NCBI GenBank assembly: GCA_037157565.1
Contig: JAZHRO010000003.1
Coordinates: 65,102,501 to 65,166,500, forward strand
DNA length: 64,000 nt
Source: Thalassia testudinum
Taxonomy: Eukaryota; Streptophyta; Magnoliopsida; Alismatales; Hydrocharitaceae
Direction: 5' to 3'
Shown here one piece after another: positions 55,684 through 64,000 of this stretch. The notes beneath the pieces were generated by a model. The model ran no database searches, was not told the origin of the DNA, and was given only the letters and a program-made list of their open reading frames with translations. A program made the position numbers and the translations under genes. Position 1 is the stretch's first letter, and each line of letters opens with the position of its first letter.

Positions 55684-56333
55684 AGGGGAGCCTTTGCAAC
55701 ACAAAAACACACCTAGATATACAAGACACACTTGGCTACACACTTTCACACTCTCTTGTGTCCTAGTTAGCTCTTGCTCTCCAAGCTCAAGCTCCATTCT
55801 CTAGAGAGCATCAAGCTTTGCGCACCCGCTCTCCTGCCGTTGTTCACGAGAGCGACGTTGCGCCGTCGCGTGGCACACGCACTGCGTCATCAACTCGACG
55901 CACTCCTTGCAAAGGGGAGTTTCCTAATTCCTATAAAAGCTTAGGTTAAAAATTACTTTATTGGCTCTATAGGTTTATTTGTTCTACTTTATCTTTGCTA
56001 TTTTGGTTGGGTATTCGCTTTGCGAATTCCCGTCTCCTTCGTGGGACAAAATCCTTCTCGTGGAGAGAAGGGGTTGAGGAATGCTACCCTCGCACTTGTA
56101 GCGTGGTTGTATTGAGGTTGAATCACCCTCATTTAAAGTGATTCGGTTTAGTGGATTTTGATCAACTTGGTTGATCGAAAAATCCTAACTCGAGAGGGTT
56201 AGGTGGTGGTTTTCACCCGGTTTGGATTTCCACCTAAAAATACTTGTGTACTTGTGTGATTACTTATTTGTGAGATTGTTTATATATATTTCCGCAATTA
56301 TTACGTCACCCCCTCCTAGTAGGGAATCTACAG

Positions 56334-56351
56334 TTGGTATCAGAGTAGGTT
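56334..56351 (+). other. Sire2 primer binding site (tRNA-iMet)
   Basis: TTGGTATCAGAGTAGGTT, one or two bases from the usual TTGGTATCAGAGCAGGTT of Copia elements; directly follows the LTR. Confidence 0.9.
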
Positions 56352-56386
56352 CTTGCAAGATCAGAGTAACACCTGGCAAGAAGATC

Positions 56387-57520
56387 ATGGAGGGAAGCAT
56401 AGCTGCAATCAGAATCTCTGAAGGGCAGTCCACCGTCCGACCACCCTATTTCGACGGGAGGGACTTCGGATATTGGAAGTTGAGGATGAAGACGTGGCTC
56501 CAAGCCACTGAGTTCGAGATATGGGGATGTTACGAAACCCCATACGAGATCCCGAAGCGACCCCAAGGAGGCTACTCGCAACTGCAGATTCGAGAGCTTT
56601 CACTCAACGCAAAGGCAATGAATGCCTTGTATTGCGCGTTGAGTCCGAAGGAATTCGAACAAATCCAAGAGTGCACCACTGCCCACAAGATATGGAGGAG
56701 GTTGGAAGGCACTCATGAGGAGACGAGCTCGAAAGAAGATCTCGGGGAGAAGGAAACCGCGTGCCTTGGTTTCATGGCAATCAGAGAAAGTGACAACGAA
56801 TGCGACGACAGTGACAATGAGGTAAACTTGGATTTACAAGATGTTTTTAATGAGTTGTATGAAGTTAGTAAAGAACTTAAGATAGAAAATAAAAGCATGA
56901 AAAAGAATCTTAGCCTTCTTAAATCTAAAAATGATAGGTTAGAAATAAAACTTAAGGATTTAGAAGCTAGTCCTAAAAAGGATAACCTATTATTATAAAA
57001 GAATAACCTCATCAATGAAAATAATAAATTGATTGAGGAAAATGATAGTCTAAAGTTAGAAACCTGTGATTTAAAGACTAAGATGCATACTATAGAAAAA
57101 GAAATCGCATATCTTAGGGAAAACTCTAACAAATTAATCAACAAAATAGATAATTTTTATAGCCCTAAGGTTGAGAAAGGATCTCCGTCAAGGAGACCCG
57201 CTAACAGATCCGGATCCAAGCTCACTTGGATACCGAAGGAAGATTTGGAATCTTGTTTTGTAGGTTTCAGGGATGACTACAACACAAAGGACTGGACTTA
57301 CAAGCTCAAAGCTGGTCAACTCAAGTTGGGAGAACCAAGGAGTAGACCAAGGAGGAGAACAAGAAGACCGATGAGACGGCGAACAAACGAGGGACCCGCC
57401 GCACGTCGACCGCCAGATTGGAGATCGGCGCCGATGCCCGGGCCACTAAACTACGGATGGGAGCCTCATCCGATGTGGCATCCACCACCACCATTCAGTC
57501 CATTTTATTGGCCATGGTAG
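56387..57520 (+). pseudogene. gag: Sire2 gag-like protein, single in-frame stop, zinc knuckle deleted
   Basis: The ATG at 56387 starts MEGSIAAIRISEGQ, then RPPYFDGRDFGYWKLRMKTW, the Copia Gag start, and NAKAMNALYCALSPKEFEQI (residues 75-95). At about residue 120 (EGTHEETSS) the sequence jumps to ETACLGFMAIRESDNEC, normally found after the zinc knuckle, so the CCHC region is deleted. A long coiled coil follows (about residues 150-260), interrupted by one TAA (56996-56998), with the same frame continuing. The tail has GSKLTWIPKEDLESC, an Arg-rich patch (RPRRRTRRPMRRR) and a Pro/Trp-rich end. With a single nonsense codon and no other break it is nearly intact, yet it lacks the usual RNA-binding knuckle. 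Confidence 0.87.
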
Positions 57521-57849
57521 GTGAGGTAAAACCATTTACCCTATCTTTTTATCATAAGCATTTAGATAGGGGGAGTTAAAAAATTATGAGCTAATTGTCA
57601 ATTTTTAAGGGGGAGATGCAAGGTTGCTAAATTTCCTTTAGTAAGGGGGCGAAAAATAATAGTTATCTCGTTGTTACAAAAAAAGGGGGAGGGACATTAC
57701 CTTTGTTAAAAGAAATTTATAGAAGAGCATGTTTTAAGGGGGAGTTATATAAATTTTAAAATCAATCAAACCTTTTTGATAATGTCAAAAAGGGGGAGGA
57801 TTTTTTGCATTATTATTTATGGTTTGGTCATCATCAAAAAGTGGGAGAT
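57521..57849 (+). promoter_or_regulatory. Array of six polypurine-like tracts before Sire2 3' LTR
   Basis: Tracts with GGGGGAG or close variants at 57566-57575, 57607-57616, 57678-57694, 57736-57744, 57787-57799 and 57836-57849; the last touches the LTR. Multiple polypurine tracts are described as conserved in Sireviruses; the LTR-proximal one should prime plus-strand synthesis. Confidence 0.8.
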
Positions 57850-59560
57850 TGTTGATGCTAGAGCACCACGATCATTTGTTTTAATGATAACAAAACACGT
57901 GTTATTTAACATTTGCACTTGGAGTCTTAGATTTCAGGTCAATTGCAAATGTAGACGTGACCAAACGGAGTTCGACCTCGCATCCAGGACAGATTGGAGG
58001 AGCTTGATGAAGAACAGAAGAGATTCGCAAGGAGCGATAGATTGAAGATGGAATGTCAAGAAGAATAGGATAGATTTTTGTTTAAACCTTTCATGTATCT
58101 TTTATCTTTATTTTCTTGCTCTTTTTACTTCCTTAGAACATCATATTAAAGAGCCTCAAAGTACCCTAACAGTAGTCCTAGGAACACCCGCACAACCCTA
58201 GGATACTTATGTTTTCTGTAGAATACTTAGAAAACCAATATAGGGTTCAAACAGAGTTTCCAGACGACTAATTACCAAATCAGACGTCTGATAAAGGGTT
58301 TTAAGACGTCTGACTATTGTTTCAGACGTCTGATAACTATTAGGCTGGACTTAGTGTTCTGTCTGATGAAATCAGATGTCCAGACCTTAGACCAAACATC
58401 TTAGGAGACGTCTGATGACTTTGCCAAACGTCCAATTAGTGGACCGTTGGCTCTCTTGACATACACTCAAGGATATGACCGTTAGAGCCTTATCAGACGT
58501 CCTTGAGCCCTTCCAAACGTCTGATAATTGACCGTTTTGCCTCAACTGACCTGAAAATCTCTTCTCAGAGATTTTCTAGCCGTTGCAAATCCATTCCCAC
58601 GAAAAAGTAGGTTTGCATACGTCCAGACATAGTGCCAGACATCCTGTATGTCGTCTGATGGACTTGCACAAGAACCCTGTTTAGATCTGATTCAAGTCAG
58701 GAAGGAACCCGCACGAAATCAGACGTCTGACCTTGAAATCAGACATCTTAAAGTGGTTTTCCAGACGTCTGATGATAGAATTAGACGTCTGATTACCCTG
58801 TCAAGTGTAATCATTGTCCTGATTTCGACCTGATTCTTTTGGGCTTTGCACCCAACGGCTATGGAACATTTCCTAAGCCTTCCAAAGCCTTCCTAAGGCC
58901 TCTATAAATAGAGGGGAGCCTTTGCAACATAAAAACACACCTAGATACACAAGACACACTTGGCTACACACTTTCACACTCTCTTGTGTCCTAGCTAGCT
59001 CTTGCTCTCCAAGCTCAAGCTCCATTCTCTAGAGAGCATCAAGCTTTGCGCACCCGCTCTCCTGCAGCTGTTCACGAGAGCGACGTTGCGCCGTTGCGTG
59101 GCACACGCACTGCGTCATCAACTCGACGCACTCCTTGCAAAGGGGAGTTTCCTAATTCCTACAGAAGCTTAGGTTAAAAATTACTTTGTTGGCTCTATAG
59201 GTTTATTTGTTCTACTTTATCTTTCCTATTTTGGTTGGGTATTCGCTTTGCGAATTCCCGTCTCCTTCGTGGGACAAAATCCTTCTCGTGGAGAGAAGGG
59301 GTTGAGGAACGCTACCCTCGCACTTGTAGCGTGGTTGTATTGAGGTTGAATCACCCTCATTTAAAGTGATTCGGTTTAGTGGATTTTGATCAACTTGGTT
59401 GATCGGAAAATCCTAACTCGAGAGGGTTAGGTGGTGGTTTTCACCCGATTTGGGTTTCCACCTAAAAATACTTGTGTACCTGTGTGATTGCTTATTTGTG
59501 AGATTGTTTATATTTATTTCCGCAATTATTACGTCACCCCCTCCTAGTAGGGAATCTACA
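57850..59560 (+). repeat. Sire2 3' LTR
   Basis: 1711 bp, the same length as the 5' LTR; starts TGTTGATGCTAGAGC, ends GGGAATCTACA, TATA at 58903-58911. Confidence 0.96.
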
Positions 59561-59565
59561 ATCAT
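59561..59565. repeat. Sire2 target-site duplication, right copy (ATCAT)
   Basis: Matches 54617-54621; AthF integrase resumes after it. Confidence 0.95.
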
Positions 59566-59989
59566 GTCTCTCCGGGTCATAGAACCTACTGCCTGGCATC
59601 GCTTACAGCACTTGGAAAACTCGTGTGTATCTCTGAAAATGGTTGGCTAAAAAAATACCGACTGCAAAATCTTTGCAGTGGTCTTTCAGCCCGAGAAATG
59701 ACCCCCACAAGCATCGCTGTGGCAGAAGGATAGCACACTAGAGATTTTGGAATCAGGGACGCATATATGGATGATATGATAAGCCCCAATGTGAAAGAGC
59801 AGTGAGTCATCCCAAAAATAGAATTTAGCCTCTGATATAAATTTGAGATTTTGATCCTTGGATAACCCCGCAGGTACCCTGCCTGCGACGAGATAGTTTG
59901 CTATATCAGCATACCAAGGAAACTCAACAGAGTTGATAGACAGCAGAGACTCAACCAAAGATCGGTCTGATATCGACGGGGAGTACAGA
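59566..59989 (-). pseudogene. pol: AthF pol: integrase N-terminal (zinc finger) part
   Basis: In element sense: PWYADIANYLVAGRVP, KFYFWDDSLLF, CVPDSKISSVLSFCHSDACG and GHFSG, a stop (59686-59688), then KILQS and a frame with further stops, CCKRCQAVGSMTRRD. The HHCC pattern is readable across the stop. It joins the core at 54621 once Sire2 is removed. Confidence 0.9.
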
Positions 59990-60372
59990 ATGTAGTCTAG
60001 GTCTAGTTGAGACAAGTGATTTGCCACAACATTATGTGCTTCGACTTTGTTGCGAATCTCGACATCAAATTTTTGCAAAAGAAGGATCCATCTGATAAGG
60101 CGGGGTTTGGCGTCCTTCTTTGCCAACAAATGCCGGAGGGTGGAACAATCAACATAGATGATAACTTTGGACCCGAGTAAGTATGACCTGAATTTCTCCA
60201 ACTCGAATACCACAGCTAGCAATTCTTTCTCAGTGACTGTACAGTTATGCTGAGCCCCGTTCAGCGTTTTGCTAGCGTAGTATATTACAAATGGTTGGTG
60301 CTCTTGACACTGGCCAAGAACGGCTCTGACAATGAAGTCGGAGGCGTCACACATCATCTCAAAGTCGAGCAA
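59990..60372 (-). pseudogene. pol: AthF pol: RNase H
   Basis: [85 protein letters not shown] and HNVVANHLSQLDLDYI. The acidic residues (CDAS, TEKELLA, YVDCS) are present and the domain is open, part of a 302-codon stretch from 60594 to 59686. Changes such as YVDCS for YTDHS suggest drift. Confidence 0.92.
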
Positions 60373-61440
60373 CCAGTCGGGGGGTTGGAGAATAGGTGCA
60401 CTTGAGACAGCTCTTCGCAAGGTCTCAAAAGCACTGAGACACGAGGGGTCGAAATGAAAAGGCATGCCAGTTACCAGAAGATTCATTAATGGACGAGCAA
60501 TTTTCGAGAAATCTCGAATGAATCTTCGATAAAATCCAACATGCCATAAGAATGATCTTATTTGCCTAACCGAGCTAGGCGGAGGTAATCGCAAAATGAT
60601 TTTAGACTTAGCTCAGTCAACCTTGAGTCCATTAGAGGAGATCCTATGACCTAGTACGATGCCATCCCTCACGATAAAATGATTTTTTTCCCATGAAAGT
60701 ACTAAGTTAACTTCTCTACATCTCCTCAGGATCTTTGTGAGGTTATCAAGACAAGACAAAAAAATCATCTCCAAACACGGAGAAGTCATCCATGAACATT
60801 CTACGCAGTCCCCGATCATGTTTGAAAAGTTGGCCATCATGCATCACTGAAAAGTAGATGGTGCATTGCAGAGGTTGAAAGGTATCCGGTTAAAAGCGAA
60901 TGTTCCGAAGGGACACATAAAAGTCATCTTGTCTTGATCTTCCAGGTTGATCGCTACTTGATTGTACCCAGACTATCCATCCAAAAAGCAGAAGAAACTA
61001 CGCCCAGCCAGCCATTCTAGAATCTGATCAATAAAGGTTAAAGGAAAATGATCCTTTTTGGTAGCCGAGTTTAGCTTCCTATAATCAATGCTGACCCGCC
61101 AAGAAGTCGTGGTGCGGGTCAAGATGGATTCACCCAATTCATTTTTTATTATGGTGAGTCTCGCCTTTTTGGGCACAATTTGAATGGGACTCACCCACTT
61201 GCTATCGAAAATAGGATAAATAATGTCTGAGTCCAGCCATTTAATGATCTCCTTCTTGACAACCTCCAACATATTTGGATTTAGGCATCTCTGAGGTTGT
61301 CTCAATGGTCTCAGCCCTTCATCAATCTAGATATGGTGAGTGCAATAAGAGGGGCAAATCCCGTGGAGATCAACAATGCCTCACCTGATAGCAGCCCTAT
61401 GTGCTTGCAGAATAGAGATCAACTGGTGTTCCTGATCTAG
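60373..61440 (-). pseudogene. pol: AthF pol: reverse transcriptase
   Basis: QRCLNPNMLEVVKKEIIKWL (61300), SKWVSPIQIVPKKARLTI, WRVSIDYRKLNSATKKDHFP and FFCFLDG to a stop at about 60973. Then NQVAINLEDQDKMTFMCP, CNAPSTFQ, the catalytic FMDDFSVFG (about 60770-60800, split between frames by a one-base change) and VLSWEKNHFIVRDGIVLGHR to 60613. After a stop it continues with LPPPSSVRQIRSFLWHVGFY (60594). FMDD is intact but the frame is broken at least three times. Confidence 0.91.
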
Positions 61441-62300
61441 AGTCAAGTAAGCACTAATAATCATGGGATATGTCTCACTTTCTCCCAGAAACACGGACTT
61501 GAGCGAATCAGGTAAGGGCTGTAACTCTAGTAGCGGAGGGTGGGGAGGGGGTTTATGCAAGGGAGGAGAGGAAGCAATAACGGAAATCTGCTAATCCTGA
61601 CTACTGGAGAATTCGCCTGCAGTGGTCATGTAATCTTATCTTAAAATGTCAGTGTTAGATAGGATAGGATAGTCAAGATCAGGGGTGTTGGAAGCAGATG
61701 AACACCCATGACAACCAAATCCATGGGATGAAATGTGTATGTCATTAGTCTCAGTCTTGTGTTGATCGCGGTCTAAGACCCCTGAAAGTAAAGATGAATG
61801 TGCCATTGGGTCGCTGCAGAGGAGACCAATGTTCCCACAGAAAGCTGAATCTTCGTCTTCACTATTGTCCTTGATTAAATCGCAATCAAAGTTCTTTGAT
61901 GCCCTGAAAATGTCCAGTCTAAGCTTTTCATTCCTTAGGGCAATCTCCATGCACCTTAATGCACAGTCAATGTTCGTGTGGGTGGTTGCCAAAAACGGGC
62001 GACCTGGAATAATCGGTGCATCACGGAGATTAGGAGGAACCTCCATATCAAGAACAAAAAAGTCTGCTGGAAAGCAGAATCCTTGGACTTTTACGATCAC
62101 ATTTTCAACCACCCCCCTCGGCATTTTCACCAATCTATCAGCCAACTATATGGTAACTGAGATGGGCTTTAACTCCCCAAATCGAAATTGATCAAATACT
62201 GCGATGGGAGTTAGGTTGATGGATGACCCCAAGTCAAAAAGGGCCCTATCAAAAGGGAATCCTACAAAAAGCAGGAAATCAGTGGTGTACCTGGGTCCTT
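61441..62300 (-). pseudogene. pol: AthF pol: protease and linker
   Basis: FDLGSSINLTPIAVFDQF (about 62250-62195) with catalytic Asp, a TAG replacing Gln at about 62147 in the QLADR block, then ADRLVKMPRGVVENVIVKVQ, FPADFFVLDMEVP and DAPIIPGRPFLATTHTNID, and the acidic linker FDCDLIKDNSEDEDSAF to 61636. A stop near 61633 precedes the connection to reverse transcriptase (LESVFLGESETYPMII). The linker matches AthB. Confidence 0.9.
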
Positions 62301-64000
62301 TTTGGGCAGTAAGTCGGCTAAAATAACCGCGTTGGCTTCCTCAGATAATACCACCTATCATCCAATTCTCTGTTGTCACTTCGGAGTACAGTAGTCCTTG
62401 AAGAACTTGGCAACAGTAGGGATGTGATCTATTACTTCAAGGAGAGGGACCTGAGTGTGAACTTCCTTGAACATAGATTTCAGGTCCTCGAAATTCTGCG
62501 TGTCCTTTTTTTGTGCCGAATTTCACCCTAGAACCGTGGGAAAAGGAATGGGAATTTCAGGGTCTAAAGGTTTCTTTCCTTTATCTAATGAAGATGGCTT
62601 GTGAGAGGAAGAGGGTTGTGAGCCATCTTGTGGTAGAGCACAGGAAAAGTCATTACCTGCTTGCCTAGATAGCGGGTCCTATGTAGTCTTTCCGCTTCTT
62701 AAGGTGATAGCTTTTGCATCGGTGTGCTGTCCATGAAGGACGAGAGGAGCAAGTTGGTCTGGATACACAGGGTTTGGCAATAGAGGTGGCTGACCGAGCC
62801 CATAACTAGGTGGTGCGGGAGGTGCTTGGAGAACGGCATGTGCCTGTCCTTGTGGTGCTTGGTATCTAGGTGGGGCACCCTGATTCTGCACATATCTCCG
62901 ATTTGGGATAGGTTGGGAGGGCAAAGCTCCCTGTGACCTATGCTCCTGCATCATCTGGTTTTGCGTGTTCTGTATGCTCTGTATTTGGTCAGCCATTGCC
63001 TTCATTATTTGTGGGTTGTCATGAGTAGATTTCTGAATTGATGCCTACAATTCCTCCTTTAGAGACTCCAAAGGGTCAGCCCGCTTTGGAGGGTAATTGC
63101 CAGCTTGATGCAACGGCAAATAGATAGAGCGTGTCTGTTGCTGCTAAGATGGAAATGGCTGCTGCCTAGGATACGTGTTCTACACATTCCCGTATTATCT
63201 GGTCTGGTAGTGTGGAGCTTGACTCGATCTCTATAGGTTACTAGACCAGGAGAAATTAGGATGCTGGCGCCAACCAGGGTTATACATTTCAGAATACGGG
63301 TTGTTACACGCATAACCCTGAATAGCATTGACATCTTCATGGGCCGAAGACAACTCAGATGCAAATTCATCAAAAGAATACGCACTTACATCATCATGTG
63401 GTGCGTAACCCTGATTGTATGACACCAGATCCATATTGTTCACAGGTTCTTGGTACGCAGGATCCCATGGAGATGGAGAGAAAGCATCCCGAGTAAATGA
63501 ATATGTACAAGCAAAGGGGGCTCAGAATGCTTGAGAGGAGTAAGACGGAGCAGTGCTGCTAGAAGATCCAGATCTCGCTCGCATTAATTCATCGAGCTTC
63601 TTATCGAGCAGATCCACCTTGTCCAGCTTTTTGGTGATAATGTCCATGTCGGCTAGGGCAAACTTGACTTGAGCTTCGTGGACACTGGCTTGTTGTTGTC
63701 TAGGTCGCTAGAACAGGTTCAATGAGGTAGAATTCATCGAGTTCTCTGCTAAGGACTCGAACAGTTCAAATGCATTGTTCTCGTCCTTCGCTAGGAAATT
63801 CCCACTGCTAGATGCATCAACCAGGTATCGATTTGTGTCATCCAGCCCATGGTAAAATACTTGAGCGAGGTGTCATTTGGGTACACCATGGTGTGGGCAC
63901 TTCCTGAGAAGATCATGGAATCTATCCCAGGCGTCATGCACCTTGTCTCCAAGGCCTTGGGCAAAGGTCGTGATCGCGCGCCTCATAGCATTTATTCAAC
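62301..64000 (-). pseudogene. gag: AthF gag, C-terminal half (5' part outside window)
   Basis: In element sense from the edge: NAMRRAITTFAQGLG, FHDLLRKCPHHGVPK, YLVDASSSGNFLAKDENNAF, LFESLAENSMN, a coiled KKLDKVDLLDKKLDELMRAR, VSYNQGYAPHDDVSAYSFDE, YNPGWRQHPNFSWSSN, SIQNTQNQMMQEHRSQGALP and YVQNQGAPPRYQAPQGQAHA. Then LRSGKTT and the connector to protease. Several TAG stops lie at Gln or Trp positions (for example about 63229 and 63047). A Gln/Pro-rich tail takes the place of a zinc knuckle. Confidence 0.87.

Larger units (their letters stand above)
54622..56332 (+). repeat. Sire2 5' LTR
   Basis: TGTTGGTGCTAGAGCACCAC to TAGGGAATCTACA. Palindrome array 55053-55569, TATA box TATAAATAG at 55675-55683, PBS directly after the end. 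Confidence 0.96.
54622..59560 (+). mobile_element. Sire2: complete but pol-less Sirevirus element
   Basis: 4.9 kb: 5' LTR 54622-56332, PBS 56334, one gag-like reading frame 56387-57520, a run of six polypurine-like tracts (57566-57849) and 3' LTR 57850-59560. Both LTRs are 1711 bp. The interior is 1.5 kb with no protease, integrase, reverse transcriptase or RNase H, so it is non-autonomous. Gag style, iMet PBS, multiple polypurine tracts and palindromic LTRs are Sirevirus features. The LTRs differ mainly by C/T and G/A changes (about a dozen in the first 190 bp by eye). Confidence 0.94.
27815..64000 (-). mobile_element. AthF: Athila element, minus strand, heavily interrupted, runs off right edge
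   Basis: Own segments: 59566-64000 (gag, protease, reverse transcriptase, RNase H, integrase finger), 54364-54621 (integrase core), 48951-52666 (integrase C-terminus, 3' region, first part of 3' LTR) and 27815-28144 (rest of 3' LTR). Insertions: Sire2 (TSD ATCAT), S2 (TSD AAATG) and SireC (TSD TCGAG/TCGGG). Removing Sire2 and S2 with one duplication each gives continuous integrase sequence. Its 5' LTR lies outside the window. It is related to AthB. Confidence 0.9.

Noticed and set aside
1..64000. Host protein-coding genes, tRNA or rRNA
   Set aside because: No exon structure, cloverleaf or rRNA segment recognised; every long protein similarity is to retrotransposon gag or pol.

Overview
The window is plant repetitive DNA built almost entirely of nested LTR retrotransposons. 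I see no host gene, tRNA, rRNA or bacterial-type feature. Five elements carry Athila-type (Ty3/Gypsy) gag-pol: DLGAS/DLGSS protease, FMDD reverse transcriptase, RNase H, HHCC/DDE integrase, and PBSs matching tRNA-Asp where the PBS is visible. Several others are Sirevirus-like (Ty1/Copia): PBS of the tRNA-iMet type, Sirevirus-style gag, repeated purine tracts before the 3' LTR, and palindrome-rich LTRs. This combination points to a flowering plant and a gene-poor, probably pericentromeric, region. I cannot name the species.

Layout. (1) 1-6544: the 3' part of a plus-strand Athila (AthA; pol, non-coding 3' region, LTR 4871-6544). (2) 6545-7609: unassigned AT-rich DNA with three hairpins. (3) 7610-10820 and 22642-about 27072: a 5'-truncated plus-strand Athila (AthB), split inside RNase H by a complete minus-strand Athila, AthC (10821-22636, TSD GTGAC). 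(4) 27073-27814: a CACTA-like terminal fragment and unassigned sequence. (5) About 27815-64000: a minus-strand Athila, AthF, running off the right edge and broken by three insertions. These are a pol-less Copia, SireC (28145-48945), in its 3' LTR; a solo Sirevirus LTR, S2 (52667-54358), in integrase; and a pol-less plus-strand Sirevirus, Sire2 (54622-59560), also in integrase. SireC is itself broken by a complete Athila, AthD (28745-44911, TSD GTCGT), and AthD by another solo LTR, S1 (34549-36315, TSD CATAG). The nest AthF > SireC > AthD > S1 is therefore four deep, and nearly every junction has a 5-bp target duplication.

All coding regions are decayed by stops, frameshifts and lost catalytic residues. 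Most stops are CAG>TAG or TGG>TAG, as expected from deamination of methylated cytosine. AthD is the best preserved.

The most interesting signal is non-coding. Different families each carry arrays of family-specific palindromes just upstream of the LTR TATA box: CAGACGTCTG in Sire2/S1/S2, GTACCGGTAC in SireC, and a G-box palindrome plus CCGTTGGAT/ATCCAACGG pairs in the Athila LTRs. AthD instead has a hairpin cluster in a CpG-dense leader followed by a TA microsatellite. AthB and AthF share six dispersed copies of CCACCAAATA in the 3' region, AthA and AthC share a duplicated motif of about 60 bp there, and all five Athilas keep a G-tract just after pol.
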